Source: Anaerolineaceae bacterium
GTDB lineage: Bacteria > Chloroflexota > Anaerolineae > JAAYZQ01
Reading direction: 5' to 3'
DNA length: 12,172 bases
Assembly: GCA_012514775.1 (NCBI GenBank)
Contig: JAAYZQ010000583.1
Location: 1 to 12,172 of the forward strand
This document shows positions 1 through 6,841 of the stretch, piece after piece. Position 1 is the first letter of the stretch. Each line of letters opens with the position of its first letter. Under the pieces are notes generated by a model that was not told where the DNA came from, ran no database searches, and saw only the letters and a program-made list of their open reading frames with translations. A program made the translations under genes and the position numbers.

Positions 1-31
1 GCCCCCCGCTATGTTGGTTACTTTCTTCCAT
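1..31 (-). CDS. 5' end of an off-window gene (partial)
   Basis: The first ten codons of a leftward gene appear to begin at the ATG whose complement is at 29-31, reading M-E-E-S-N-Q-H-S-G-G before the window ends. The start is supported by a purine-rich Shine-Dalgarno stretch (GAGGAAG) about 6 nt upstream and by an extended -10 promoter about 30 nt further up. No product can be named from ten residues. It points away from the dipeptidase gene and would be an independent or downstream transcription unit. A chance ATG behind a real promoter, with the true start outside the window, remains possible. Confidence 0.45.
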   Translation of the reverse strand, partial: MEESNQHSGG

Positions 32-62
32 TCCTGCTTCCTCGCCCGGCAAGTTTGCACAC

Positions 63-91
63 ATTATAGCACATAGCGCCGGATCGCGCCA
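63..91 (-). promoter_or_regulatory. Extended -10 promoter for the left-edge gene
   Basis: On the minus strand TATAAT (complement of 63-68) is preceded by TG at the extended -10 position (TGCTATAAT). The -35 region at 86-91 (TGGCGC, 17-nt spacer) is poor, which an extended -10 can tolerate. The predicted transcript would start near 56, about 25 nt before the candidate ATG. Confidence 0.5.
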
Positions 92-153
92 TTCTGGGCA
101 CTCCGCATGGAGGTGGCGCATTCGGCTTTGCTACAAGCCCGTGCGTAAAGTCG

Positions 154-175
154 GGCGGGACCAACTTGGTCCGCC
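154..175 (-). terminator. Hairpin 3' of the dipeptidase gene
   Basis: An inverted repeat (GGACCAA/TTGGTCC around a single C, extended by GGC/GCC with one bulged G) lies 17 nt after the stop codon of the M20 gene. In the direction of that gene it is followed only by ACTTTAC, a weak U-tract. It is probably an imperfect intrinsic terminator or a 3'-end-stabilising hairpin. Confidence 0.4.
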
Positions 176-191
176 TGTTGACTTATCTGGC

Positions 192-1577
192 CTACGCCTT
201 CCCCATACCCGCCAGCAGCCCGTAATAGTGTACCAGGGTCTCGATGCCCCGGTAAAAGGTGGGCAGGTGATATCGCTCGTTGGGCGCGTGGGCGTTGTCG
301 TCGGGCAGCCCAAAGCCCATAAGCACCACGGGCGCGCCCAGGACGTCCATGAGGTTGGACACGATGGGCAGGCTGCCGCCGGCGCGCATGTAGACGGGCG
401 GCCGGCCAAAACCCAGCTCATAGGCCCGATGCGCGGCCCGGATGGCAGGCGCCTGGTAGTCGATAAAGGCCGGCCGCGCAAGGCCCAGAGTCCGCACGGT
501 GTACTCGACCGTCGGCGGCATCAGCAACTCCACGTGTTGGGTGAACAGCCGGGCGATCTCCTCCGGGTCCTGGTCGGGCACAAGGCGCATGGAAACCTTG
601 GCCAGGGCGCGGGCAGGGATGACGGTCTTTTTGCCGGCGCCGGAGAAACCGCCGGCAAAGCCGTGGATATCGAGGGTGGGCCGCACGGAGGTCCGCTCCA
701 TGGCGCTGTAGCCCAGCTCGCCGGCCAGGGCGCGGACGCCGGTCAGCCGCCGCGTCGTCTCGTCGTCGGTGGGTACCTCGGCCAGCAGTGCCCTCTCTTC
801 GTCGCCCAGGGGCCGCACGCGGTCATAAAAGCCGGGGATGGCCACCCGCCCGGTCTCCACGTCCTGCAACCGGGCAAGGACGCGCACCAGGACGTTAAAG
901 GGGTTGTCCACCGCGCCGCCAAAGGTGCCCGAGTGAAGGTCGGTGGCGGGGCCTCGGACCTCGACTTCCATGTAGGCCATGCCCCGCACGCCGTACTGGA
1001 TCGCCGGTTGGTCGGGCCCCAGGATGCTGCCATCGCTGATGAGGATGGCACCGGCGGCCAGGCGCTCCCGATTCTCGCGGATAAACTCGGCCATGTGCGG
1101 GCTGGAGATCTCTTCCTCCCCTTCGGCCATCACCTTCACGTTAATGGGCAGGCGCCCCGCCGTCTTCAGGTAGGCATCGAGGGCCGATAGGACGGCAAAG
1201 AGCTGCCCCTTGTCGTCGGACGCGCCCCGGGCATAGAGCATGTCGCCGCGCACCGACGGCTCAAAGGGCGGGCTCTCCCACTCTTCCACGGGATCGACGG
1301 GCTGCACGTCATAGTGGCCGTAGGCCAGGAGCGTTGGCGCCTCGGGTCCGGCCCCCAGCCACTCGCCATAGACCACGGGATACCCTTCCGTGGGCAAAAG
1401 CTCAACCCGCTCCAGGCCGGTACGGCGCATGTGTTCGACCAGCCAGGCGGCTGCTCGCTCCATGTCGGGCGCTCGCTCGGGCAGCGTGCTGATGCTGGGG
1501 ATGGTCAGCAGGTCTTGCAGCAGAGCCAGGTAGTCACCCCGGTTCTTGTGTGCGTGGGCCAAGGCGTCGTCGATCAT
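192..1577 (-). CDS. M20 family metallodipeptidase
   Basis: A 461-residue cytoplasmic zinc peptidase of the M20/carnosinase-like dipeptidase group, expected to cut dipeptides or short peptides. The N-terminal catalytic half carries the metal motifs: H88 and D90 in GHYDVQP, D121 in ASDDKG, the E155-E156 pair in EGEEEIS, and D182 in SDGS. A dimerisation (lid) domain follows, with the conserved H215 in DLHSGTFGG. The C-terminal ligand H430 is in DDNAHAPNE. All five metal ligands and the catalytic pair are present and length is normal for the family, so it should be active. The start is the ATG complemented at 1575-1577 because AAGGAG sits 5 nt upstream; a longer frame from 1601 would put that site inside the gene. 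It has its own near-consensus promoter and diverges from the lipid hydroxylase operon. Exact substrate (dipeptide, beta-Ala-X or acylated amino acid) cannot be told from sequence. Confidence 0.95.
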   Translation of the reverse strand: MIDDALAHAHKNRGDYLALLQDLLTIPSISTLPERAPDMERAAAWLVEHMRRTGLERVELLPTEGYPVVYGEWLGAGPEAPTLLAYGHYDVQPVDPVEEWESPPFEPSVRGDMLYARGASDDKGQLFAVLSALDAYLKTAGRLPINVKVMAEGEEEISSPHMAEFIRENRERLAAGAILISDGSILGPDQPAIQYGVRGMAYMEVEVRGPATDLHSGTFGGAVDNPFNVLVRVLARLQDVETGRVAIPGFYDRVRPLGDEERALLAEVPTDDETTRRLTGVRALAGELGYSAMERTSVRPTLDIHGFAGGFSGAGKKTVIPARALAKVSMRLVPDQDPEEIARLFTQHVELLMPPTVEYTVRTLGLARPAFIDYQAPAIRAAHRAYELGFGRPPVYMRAGGSLPIVSNLMDVLGAPVVLMGFGLPDDNAHAPNERYHLPTFYRGIETLVHYYGLLAGMGKA

Positions 1578-1642
1578 GATCGCTCCTTGTCTGGCAAACA
1601 CCCCCGGCAGCAGGCCGGCGGGCAGGATCGTCTCCGCTTCCT

Positions 1643-1671
1643 ATTATGCCCCCATCCGTCCCCGATGTCAA
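1643..1671 (-). promoter_or_regulatory. Promoter of the M20 dipeptidase gene
   Basis: On the minus strand TTGACA (complement of 1666-1671) and CATAAT (complement of 1643-1648) are separated by 17 nt, a near-perfect sigma70-type promoter. The start point would lie about 60 nt upstream of the dipeptidase ATG at 1577. Confidence 0.8.
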
Positions 1672-1710
1672 CTCCCGGGGGCGGCGGCAGCCGCGCGCTG
1701 CTGCCGGCCT

Positions 1711-1738
1711 GCCCCTCCCCGCCATCCCGGGGAGGGGC
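1711..1738. repeat. GC-rich perfect hairpin in divergent spacer
   Basis: GCCCCTCCCC at 1711-1720 is the exact reverse complement of GGGGAGGGGC at 1729-1738, giving a 10-bp stem with an 8-nt loop. It sits between the two divergent promoters (1643-1671 and 1775-1804). Its pattern of C-rich arm, short loop and G-rich arm resembles the elements at 5619-5664 and 8499-8568, so it is probably a short or diverged member of that repeat group. It might also act as a terminator-like insulator or an operator. Confidence 0.5.
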
Positions 1739-1774
1739 CTTATCCAGGAGGGGTTCCCGCCGGGAAGGGTTACC

Positions 1775-1804
1775 TTGACGGTTTCGACCGAGTGGGATTA
1801 TAAT
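1775..1804 (+). promoter_or_regulatory. Promoter of the hydroxylase-epimerase-MFS operon
   Basis: TTGACG at 1775-1780 and a perfect TATAAT at 1799-1804 are spaced by 18 nt. Transcription would start near 1811, leaving a leader of about 60 nt before the ATG at 1871. Confidence 0.8.
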
Positions 1805-1870
1805 GGGGGCAGCCCGGCCGTCCGTGCCACATCCGGCACCGGAGAACCGTGGGGAAGAGGAGAGCAGGCC

Positions 1871-2503
1871 ATGTCCGAGGTAAAGCACTATGCCCTGGTC
1901 CACGATCAAGAGCCGCTGCGGCTGTTCCGCTCCGACTTCCTGGAGTTCTTTACCCACATCCATCCCCTGGTGGTGCTGCTCATCTGGCTGCCCGTCAGCG
2001 GCTATTTCGCCTTCCTGGCCGTCCGCGATGGCAGCGCCCTGAGCGTGATCATCGGCCTCCTGGTGGGCCTCTTCCTGTGGACCCTGACCGAGTACCTGCT
2101 GCACCGCTTCGTGTTTCACTTTCCGCCTCGCAGCGAGCGCCAGGAAAAGATCCTGTTTCTTTTCCACGGGGTACATCACGCCCAGCCCAAGTGCAAGACG
2201 CGCCTGGTGATGCCCCCGGCGGTCAGCATTCCCCTGGCGGCGCTGTTTTACGGGCTCTTCTGGCTGGTGGTGGACCAGGCCCTGGGGCTGCCAGCCTGGC
2301 TGCCGCCCATCTTTGCCGGGTTTATCGCCGGGTACCTGATCTACGACATGACCCACTATGCCACCCATCACTTTTCCATGCGCCGCCGCCTGCCCAAGGC
2401 CCTCAAGCGCCATCACATGCAGCACCACTACAAAACGCCCAATGCGCGTTTTGGCGTCAGCTCGCCGCTGTGGGACTTGGTGTTTGGAACCATGCCAGGG
2501 TAG
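1871..2503 (+). CDS. Fatty acid 2-hydroxylase-like membrane enzyme (sterol desaturase superfamily)
   Basis: A 210-residue integral-membrane di-iron hydroxylase resembling the catalytic domain of the Scs7/FA2H group, which adds a hydroxyl at C2 of fatty acyl chains. Histidine clusters that hold the iron centre are all present: HRFVFH (78-83), HGVHH (99-103), HYATHH (162-167) and HHMQHH (181-186). The stretch around YLIYDMTHYATHH and the C-terminal FGVSSPLWDLVFGT are typical of this group. Hydrophobic segments lie at about 31-50, 56-76, 116-135 and 142-160. Unlike yeast Scs7 it has no fused cytochrome b5 domain, so electrons must come from a separate carrier. I chose the ATG at 1871 because a GGAGAG-type ribosome site precedes it by about 8 nt and the promoter lies just above; the longer open frame upstream is non-coding leader. 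It is the first gene of a three-gene operon, with a 44-nt gap to the next. The lipid acted on is not known. Confidence 0.88.
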   Translation: MSEVKHYALVHDQEPLRLFRSDFLEFFTHIHPLVVLLIWLPVSGYFAFLAVRDGSALSVIIGLLVGLFLWTLTEYLLHRFVFHFPPRSERQEKILFLFHGVHHAQPKCKTRLVMPPAVSIPLAALFYGLFWLVVDQALGLPAWLPPIFAGFIAGYLIYDMTHYATHHFSMRRRLPKALKRHHMQHHYKTPNARFGVSSPLWDLVFGTMPG

Positions 2504-2547
2504 CAGGGACTGGGGGACCCTGCCTGTACGAACCGGGAGGGAGTGCG

Positions 2548-3612
2548 ATGCAGATCACACACGTGGAGGTCGTTCCGCTGCAGCTCGGGTTGCGGCTGCC
2601 CTACCGGGCGGCTGCCCACGAACAAGAGATCGACCGCATCGACTGCGTTTTTGTGCGCATCGAGACGCGGGACGGCCGCGTGGCCTGGGGCTGCGCGGCC
2701 TTTGATCCGGCCTTGACGGGCGAGACACCCGAACAGGTGCTGAGCGCCTGCCGCGCCTGCGCCGACCGCGCCCGCGACCTGAACCCCCTGAACACCGAGT
2801 ATGCCCTGGCCGAGCTGATGCCCCTCACCGAGGGCACGCCCTCGGCCTGCTGCGCCTTTGACGTGGCCTTTTACGACCTGCTGGGCCTGGCAGCGGGCCT
2901 GCCGCTGCACCGGCTTCTGGGAGGCTACCGCTATCGCATCCAGACGTCCATCACCCTGAACGTGGCCCCGGCCAAGGAGACGGTGGACATGGCCCAGGAG
3001 CGCGCCAGGCAGGGCTTTCGCATTCTGAAGCTCAAGGGCGGCCTGGACCCCGAGGAGGACGTGCGACGCGTGCGAGATGTGGGGCGAGCGCTTCCGGAGC
3101 TGACCCTGCGCCTGGACGCCGAGCAGGGCTATACCATCCAGGAGGCGCTAGACGTGGCCCGGGCGCTGGAGGGCAAGCTGGAGATGCTCGAGCAGCCAAC
3201 TCCCGCTGCCGATGTGGACGCCCTCCGAGAGGTGACGAGGCAATCGCCCATCCCCATCCTGGCCGACGAGTGCGTGAGCAGCCCCGCTTCGGCCCTCCAG
3301 ATTGCCGGCCAGCATGCGGCCCACGGCCTGAGCGTCAAGCTGAGCACCTGCGGCGGGCTGCACTGCGGCCGCCAGATCGACGCCATTGCCCGGGCGGCGC
3401 AGATGTCCACCATGGTCGGCTGCATCAACGAGCCCGCTCTGCTCATCGCCGCCGGGCTGGGCCTTGCCCTAAGCAGTCCCAACGTGCGCTATGGCGACCT
3501 GGACGGCCACTTTGACCTCATCGGCGATCCCACGCTGCCCGGTTTTGCCTTCGAGGATGGCTGGCTCGTGGCGCGGGACGTGCCGGGGCTGGGCTGCACC
3601 GTCGAGCTGTAG
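2548..3612 (+). CDS. Enolase-superfamily enzyme, probable dipeptide epimerase
   Basis: A 354-residue protein with the capping domain (about 1-125) and (beta/alpha)7-beta barrel of the muconate-lactonizing-enzyme subgroup. Catalytic lysines are K161 and K163 in the KxK motif (LKLKGG) and K264 on the opposite face (VKLSTCGG). Magnesium ligands are D190, E215 (LEQP) and D240 (ADEC). A DxD pair at D317/D319 (GDLDG) matches the residues that bind the peptide amino group in L-Ala-D/L-Glu epimerases such as YkfB and YcjG, so a dipeptide epimerase is the best call, with N-succinylamino-acid racemase or another MLE-type enzyme as alternatives. One oddity is DAE at 190-192 where DAN is usual, so the third ligand position is changed from N to E. 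The ATG at 2548 has a GGGAGGGAG ribosome site. It lies between the lipid hydroxylase and the MFS gene and is probably co-transcribed with both; the divergent M20 dipeptidase suggests a shared role in peptide salvage. Confidence 0.88.
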   Translation: MQITHVEVVPLQLGLRLPYRAAAHEQEIDRIDCVFVRIETRDGRVAWGCAAFDPALTGETPEQVLSACRACADRARDLNPLNTEYALAELMPLTEGTPSACCAFDVAFYDLLGLAAGLPLHRLLGGYRYRIQTSITLNVAPAKETVDMAQERARQGFRILKLKGGLDPEEDVRRVRDVGRALPELTLRLDAEQGYTIQEALDVARALEGKLEMLEQPTPAADVDALREVTRQSPIPILADECVSSPASALQIAGQHAAHGLSVKLSTCGGLHCGRQIDAIARAAQMSTMVGCINEPALLIAAGLGLALSSPNVRYGDLDGHFDLIGDPTLPGFAFEDGWLVARDVPGLGCTVEL

Positions 3613-3678
3613 GAGCTTTGGCCGAGGCATGCCAGCGTCCAGCCGGAAAAATCTCCCGATAGCGAGGGAACGAGAACG

Positions 3679-4962
3679 TTGCCATCATTGTCGCCAGACC
3701 CTGTAGCCCCGGGACCGCAAGGGCCGCGGGAGCTGTCCCTGCGGGCCCAACTGGCCATCATCTTTGTTGCCCGCACGATCCTGAACACCGCACACCGCAT
3801 CGTCTATCCCTTCCTGCCGGCCATCGCCCGCGGTCTGGGCCTCTCTGTGGCGGCGGCGGGCAGCCTCGTCACGGCACGTTTCGTGGCCGGTCTGGCAGCG
3901 CCTTTCCTGGGCCCGTGGACCGATCGCCAGCCACGGCGGCGCATCATGCAGGTGTCGCTGGGCATCTTTGCCCTGGCCGCCGCGCTCATGGCCGTCAGCC
4001 GGGGACTGGGCCTGGCCGTCCTGGCCTTTGCCCTGTTTGGCCTGTCCAAGGTGCTCTACGACCCCGCGGTGCATGCCTACATGGGCGATACGGTGCCCTA
4101 CGATCGGCGCGCCTGGGCCGTCGGCACGGTGGAGCTGGCCTGGTCCGGGGGCTGGCTGCTGGGTGTGCCGGCCACCGGCTTTCTCATCGAGCGCTTCGGC
4201 TGGCGCTCGCCCTGGGTGGCCATGGCCGTGTTGGGCGTGCTCAGCATGGGTCTGACGCGCATCAGCCTGCCGCTCGGGCGGCCGGCAGACCGCGCGCCCG
4301 GCAGCAGATCCGCGCTGCGCTCCCTCCTGCCCACCTGGCGGAGCTTGTTGCGGCGCCGCCCGGTGATCGTGCTGCTGGCCACAACCGTGCTGATCCTGGC
4401 CTCCATCGAGATCCCGTTCATCGTCTACGGCGCCTGGCTGGAAAGCTCCTTCGGCCTCAGCCTCAGCACCCTGGGGCTGGCATCCATCGCCATCGGCGCG
4501 GTAGAGGCGGTGGCCGAGTTCGGCACCACGGTCATCACCGACCGCCTGGGCAAGCGGCGCAGCGTGCTGATGGGCCTGTTGTGCCTGGCGGGCTGCCTGC
4601 TCCTGCTGCCGATGCTGGCCAACATGGGGCTGGTCCTGGCCATGTCGGGCCTGGTGGCTGCCGTGTTGTGCTTCGAGTTCAGCATCGTCTCGCTGCTGCC
4701 CCTGGCCACCGAGCTGGTCCCCGAGGCGCGGGCTTCGCTGTTGTCGCTGAACATGATGGCCATGAGCGCGGGCCGCATGATCGGGGCCACGTCGGGGGGT
4801 TGGCTCTGGGAGTGGCAGCCGGAGGGCATCGGCGTCCAGGCGGCGGCGGGCGCCGGCTGCGCCCTGGTCGCCGCCCTGCTGCTATGGCGGGGCATGACCG
4901 AGATCCCTGCCGCGGCTCCTGCCGCGCCCGTGCCCGGCTCCCGGCAGGCGGAGGACTCCTGA
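3679..4962 (+). CDS. MFS transporter
   Basis: A 427-residue inner-membrane carrier of the major facilitator superfamily with about 12 hydrophobic helices in two halves, separated by a basic loop at about 200-227. The loop 2-3 signature G-P-W-T-D-R-x-P-R-R-R lies at 78-88, and a related motif, T-D-R-L-G-K-R-R, at 287-294 marks the same loop of the second half. The last 20 residues are Ala/Pro-rich and cytoplasmic. The start is taken as the TTG at 3679 with GAGGG 10 nt upstream; a second TTG at 3688 is possible, and no ATG or GTG start lies before the first helix. It is the third gene of the operon, 66 nt after the epimerase-like gene with no terminator between. Substrate is unknown; context allows uptake or export of peptides or amino acids, but efflux of an unrelated compound is equally compatible with the sequence. 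Confidence 0.9.
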   Translation: MPSLSPDPVAPGPQGPRELSLRAQLAIIFVARTILNTAHRIVYPFLPAIARGLGLSVAAAGSLVTARFVAGLAAPFLGPWTDRQPRRRIMQVSLGIFALAAALMAVSRGLGLAVLAFALFGLSKVLYDPAVHAYMGDTVPYDRRAWAVGTVELAWSGGWLLGVPATGFLIERFGWRSPWVAMAVLGVLSMGLTRISLPLGRPADRAPGSRSALRSLLPTWRSLLRRRPVIVLLATTVLILASIEIPFIVYGAWLESSFGLSLSTLGLASIAIGAVEAVAEFGTTVITDRLGKRRSVLMGLLCLAGCLLLLPMLANMGLVLAMSGLVAAVLCFEFSIVSLLPLATELVPEARASLLSLNMMAMSAGRMIGATSGGWLWEWQPEGIGVQAAAGAGCALVAALLLWRGMTEIPAAAPAAPVPGSRQAEDS

Positions 4963-5048
4963 CAGGCATGGTGGGCGGTCGGGAACTGGCCTGGCCGGCC
5001 ACTCGACCTCACGACAGCCTCACAGGCGCAAAGTGTGTGCTCGTGCTC

Positions 5049-5078
5049 TTGCAAGCAAAAGATGGATTATGGTATAAT
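5049..5078 (+). promoter_or_regulatory. Strong extended -10 promoter for the small membrane protein
   Basis: TTGCAA at 5049-5054 and a perfect TATAAT at 5073-5078 are 18 nt apart, and the -10 is extended (TGGTATAAT). This AT-rich island stands out from its surroundings. Transcription would start near 5085, giving a leader of about 95 nt before the ATG at 5179. The rest of the 216-bp gap after the MFS gene shows no clear terminator. Confidence 0.82.
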
Positions 5079-5178
5079 GTACGACAGGAGTTTGACTCGA
5101 ACAGCGTCACCATCACTGGCCGGCTGCGCCAGGAAGCGCGGAGCCGGGTTTCGACCGTGAACTTCGCGAGGAGGAGAG

Positions 5179-5613
5179 ATGTCCGAAGACGAACGCAGGC
5201 GTCAGTACGGGGAAAAGGACGAGAAACAGGAAAAGGAGGAAGAAAAAGAGGAAAAGACCTGGGACGAGAAGTGGCGCCGGGATCCCATCAACGCCGCGGT
5301 GTGGGCCGTGATCCTGATCTGGGCCGGACTCGTCCTCCTGGCCAGCAACCTTGGCCTCTTTGACCGGTTCGAGGTCATAGACGGGTGGGAGCTATTTTTT
5401 GTCGGTGCCGGAATCATCCTCCTCCTGGAGGTCGTATTTCGCCTGCTCGTTCCGGCCTACCGCCAGCCCATCATCGGCAACATGATCCTGGCCATTGTCT
5501 TTTTGGCCATCGGCCTCGGCGGCCTGGTAAACTGGGGCGTCATCTGGGGCCTGGCCATCATCGCCATCGGCCTCTACCTCCTCCTCGGAGGATTGCGGCG
5601 CCGACGGGAGTAA
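5179..5613 (+). CDS. Small four-helix membrane protein, DUF5668/LiaI-LiaF-like
   Basis: A 144-residue protein of two parts. Residues 1-34 are extremely charged and Lys/Glu-rich (MSEDERRR..., then alternating E and K), probably a cytoplasmic disordered or helical tail. Residues about 38-139 hold four hydrophobic helices (about 40-60, 71-92, 99-118, 120-138), each pair ending in glycine-rich turns, and the protein finishes with RRRRE. The helical part resembles the DUF5668 / LiaF N-terminal membrane module found in envelope-stress proteins, but the C-terminal LiaF domain is absent. The ATG at 5179 follows a strong GAGGAGGAGAG ribosome site. It is monocistronic, with its own extended -10 promoter and a convergent gene downstream. 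Codons for the tail make an almost pure purine run in the DNA at about 5209-5263. Role unknown; membrane stress sensing is only a guess from family likeness. Confidence 0.82.
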   Translation: MSEDERRRQYGEKDEKQEKEEEKEEKTWDEKWRRDPINAAVWAVILIWAGLVLLASNLGLFDRFEVIDGWELFFVGAGIILLLEVVFRLLVPAYRQPIIGNMILAIVFLAIGLGGLVNWGVIWGLAIIAIGLYLLLGGLRRRRE

Positions 5614-5618
5614 CCTGA

Positions 5619-5664
5619 CTCCCCAGCCCCCTTCCCTTGCGGGGGAGAGGCCGGGGGAGAGGTC
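5619..5664. repeat. C-rich/G-rich intergenic repeat, possible two-way terminator
   Basis: Begins CTCCCCAG, continues with CCCCCTTCCCTTGC, then GGGGGAGAGGCCGGGGGAGAGGTC. The C-rich and G-rich arms can fold into an imperfect hairpin around TTGC. It shares CCCCCTTCCCT and the tail GGCCGGGGGAG(A/G)GGTC with the element at 8499-8568. It fills the gap between two convergent genes, 5 nt after one stop and 3 nt from the other, so it may end both transcripts. Confidence 0.6.
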
Positions 5665-5667
5665 GCT

Positions 5668-6819
5668 CTACAGCCTGCCCAGGTTGCCGGTCCGGAACTC
5701 GTCCCATCCGTAGCGCAGCGGCGTCCACCACTTCTCGCGGCCGATGCAGCGAAAGTAGGGTGGCTGCATGGCTACGATGAGGTCGCCGATCTTGTAGCGC
5801 GCCAGGATGGGCGTCGACACGACGAGGCTGCCCATCTCGCCGCGTCGCATTTCGTGGAGCATCTTGATGCCGGAGCGGGTCTGGACTTCGAAGAAGAACA
5901 GGTCATAGTTCGGCACCCAGGCCCGTTTTTCGTCCCGCTGCTGCCCGAACATCCCCTCCGTGGCACCATAGATCTCGCGGATGGCAGCCGGCCCGTAAAG
6001 GGCCTGGAGGACGGGGACGTAGGCGGTGTTGATGGCGGGCACGCTGCCCAGGGTCATGATCTGCGTCTTCCACAGATCCCTGGGATAGGCGCGGTGGGTG
6101 CGGTGCACGTAGCGGCCAAAGTGGACCGCCGTGGTGGCCACCCCCCCGACCAGCGTGACGTTTTCGTCCTTGCACTTTTGATAGGCCAGCTCGAAACGGG
6201 CATCCCAATCGGCGGCCGTCTTGCCGCCGCCCAGGGCATCGATCTCGGCCTGGGATGGCACGGAACGGATGGGCGTCGCGGCCGAAACGTGCCGGGTATA
6301 GATGCCCGAGCTGTAACCGTACTCTACTTCCCGGTCGCCGACGCGCACGGTGCCGACGATGGATGGAAAGTTGAGGTTAAGATTCACGCCCTGAAAGAGG
6401 TCCATGCGCCCGGTGGTGGCCACATAGTTCATCATCGCCCGCCCGGCGCTGACCCGCATGCGCAGGTCGGTGGGGGTCATGGGGATGAATTTCGATTCGC
6501 CCTTCGTGGTGCCACGGGTGATGGCCCAGCCAATGGGCTCCTCGTTGAGGAGCAGGCCGACGTCGCCGGCCATCACGCGCTCCATGAGGGGCTTGTAGCC
6601 GGCGTCGTAGGTGGTGACGGGAAATGCCCGGCGATAGTCCGCCAGGCTGCCCACCTGGGCCGCGCCATGCTGCCGGCCGTATTCGGTCTGGGCATAGGTC
6701 TGCAGGTAACGATGCAAGACGGCTTCCTGGGCCCGTTGCGGATCGGCAATGGACTCGTTCCAGGGCTGCAAGAAGCCCTTCAGCCTGTCGACCGCCGACG
6801 CTCTTTCCTGGCTAACCAT
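5668..6819 (-). CDS. GH3-fold adenylating protein, short form
   Basis: A 383-residue member of the GH3 (auxin-responsive promoter family) branch of the acyl-adenylate-forming superfamily, which activates a carboxylate with ATP and usually joins it to an amine. ATP-binding motif I is TRGTTKGESK (101-110), motif II YGATEG (284-289) and motif III YKIGD (342-346). The usual first residues of motif I (S/T-S-G-T-T) read T-R-G-T-T here. GH3 proteins are typically about 500-600 residues; this one ends 37 residues after motif III and so lacks the mobile C-terminal domain that completes the second half-reaction. Its stop codon lies 3 nt from the repeat at 5619-5664. The ATG complemented at 6817-6819 is chosen because AAGGAGG lies 7 nt upstream; the longer frame to 6936 runs through the promoter. 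It may be a natural compact form or a gene truncated at its 3' end. No substrate can be inferred. Confidence 0.85.
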   Translation of the reverse strand: MVSQERASAVDRLKGFLQPWNESIADPQRAQEAVLHRYLQTYAQTEYGRQHGAAQVGSLADYRRAFPVTTYDAGYKPLMERVMAGDVGLLLNEEPIGWAITRGTTKGESKFIPMTPTDLRMRVSAGRAMMNYVATTGRMDLFQGVNLNLNFPSIVGTVRVGDREVEYGYSSGIYTRHVSAATPIRSVPSQAEIDALGGGKTAADWDARFELAYQKCKDENVTLVGGVATTAVHFGRYVHRTHRAYPRDLWKTQIMTLGSVPAINTAYVPVLQALYGPAAIREIYGATEGMFGQQRDEKRAWVPNYDLFFFEVQTRSGIKMLHEMRRGEMGSLVVSTPILARYKIGDLIVAMQPPYFRCIGREKWWTPLRYGWDEFRTGNLGRL

Positions 6820-6827
6820 GGTTCTGC

Positions 6828-6840
6828 CTCCTTGAAGGAG
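6828..6840 (-). promoter_or_regulatory. Palindrome covering the GH3 ribosome-binding site
   Basis: The sequence CTCCTT-G-AAGGAG is a near-perfect palindrome in which one arm is the Shine-Dalgarno sequence of the GH3 gene and the other an anti-Shine-Dalgarno. In the transcript, CUCC and GGAG could pair around a 5-nt loop and hide the ribosome site. The stem is short, so any effect on translation is uncertain; it could instead be an operator half-site pair. Confidence 0.35.
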
Positions 6841-6841
6841 C

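Noticed and set aside
141..1190. Long rightward open frame opposite the M20 gene
   Set aside because: It is the antisense shadow of a gene with all M20 motifs; its translation is Gly/His/Val-rich with no recognisable domain.
3915..5363. 482-codon rightward open frame overlapping the MFS and small membrane protein genes
   Set aside because: It is an out-of-frame shadow crossing a promoter and two real genes; the translation is low-complexity Gly/Arg/His-rich, as expected from GC-rich codons read in the wrong frame.
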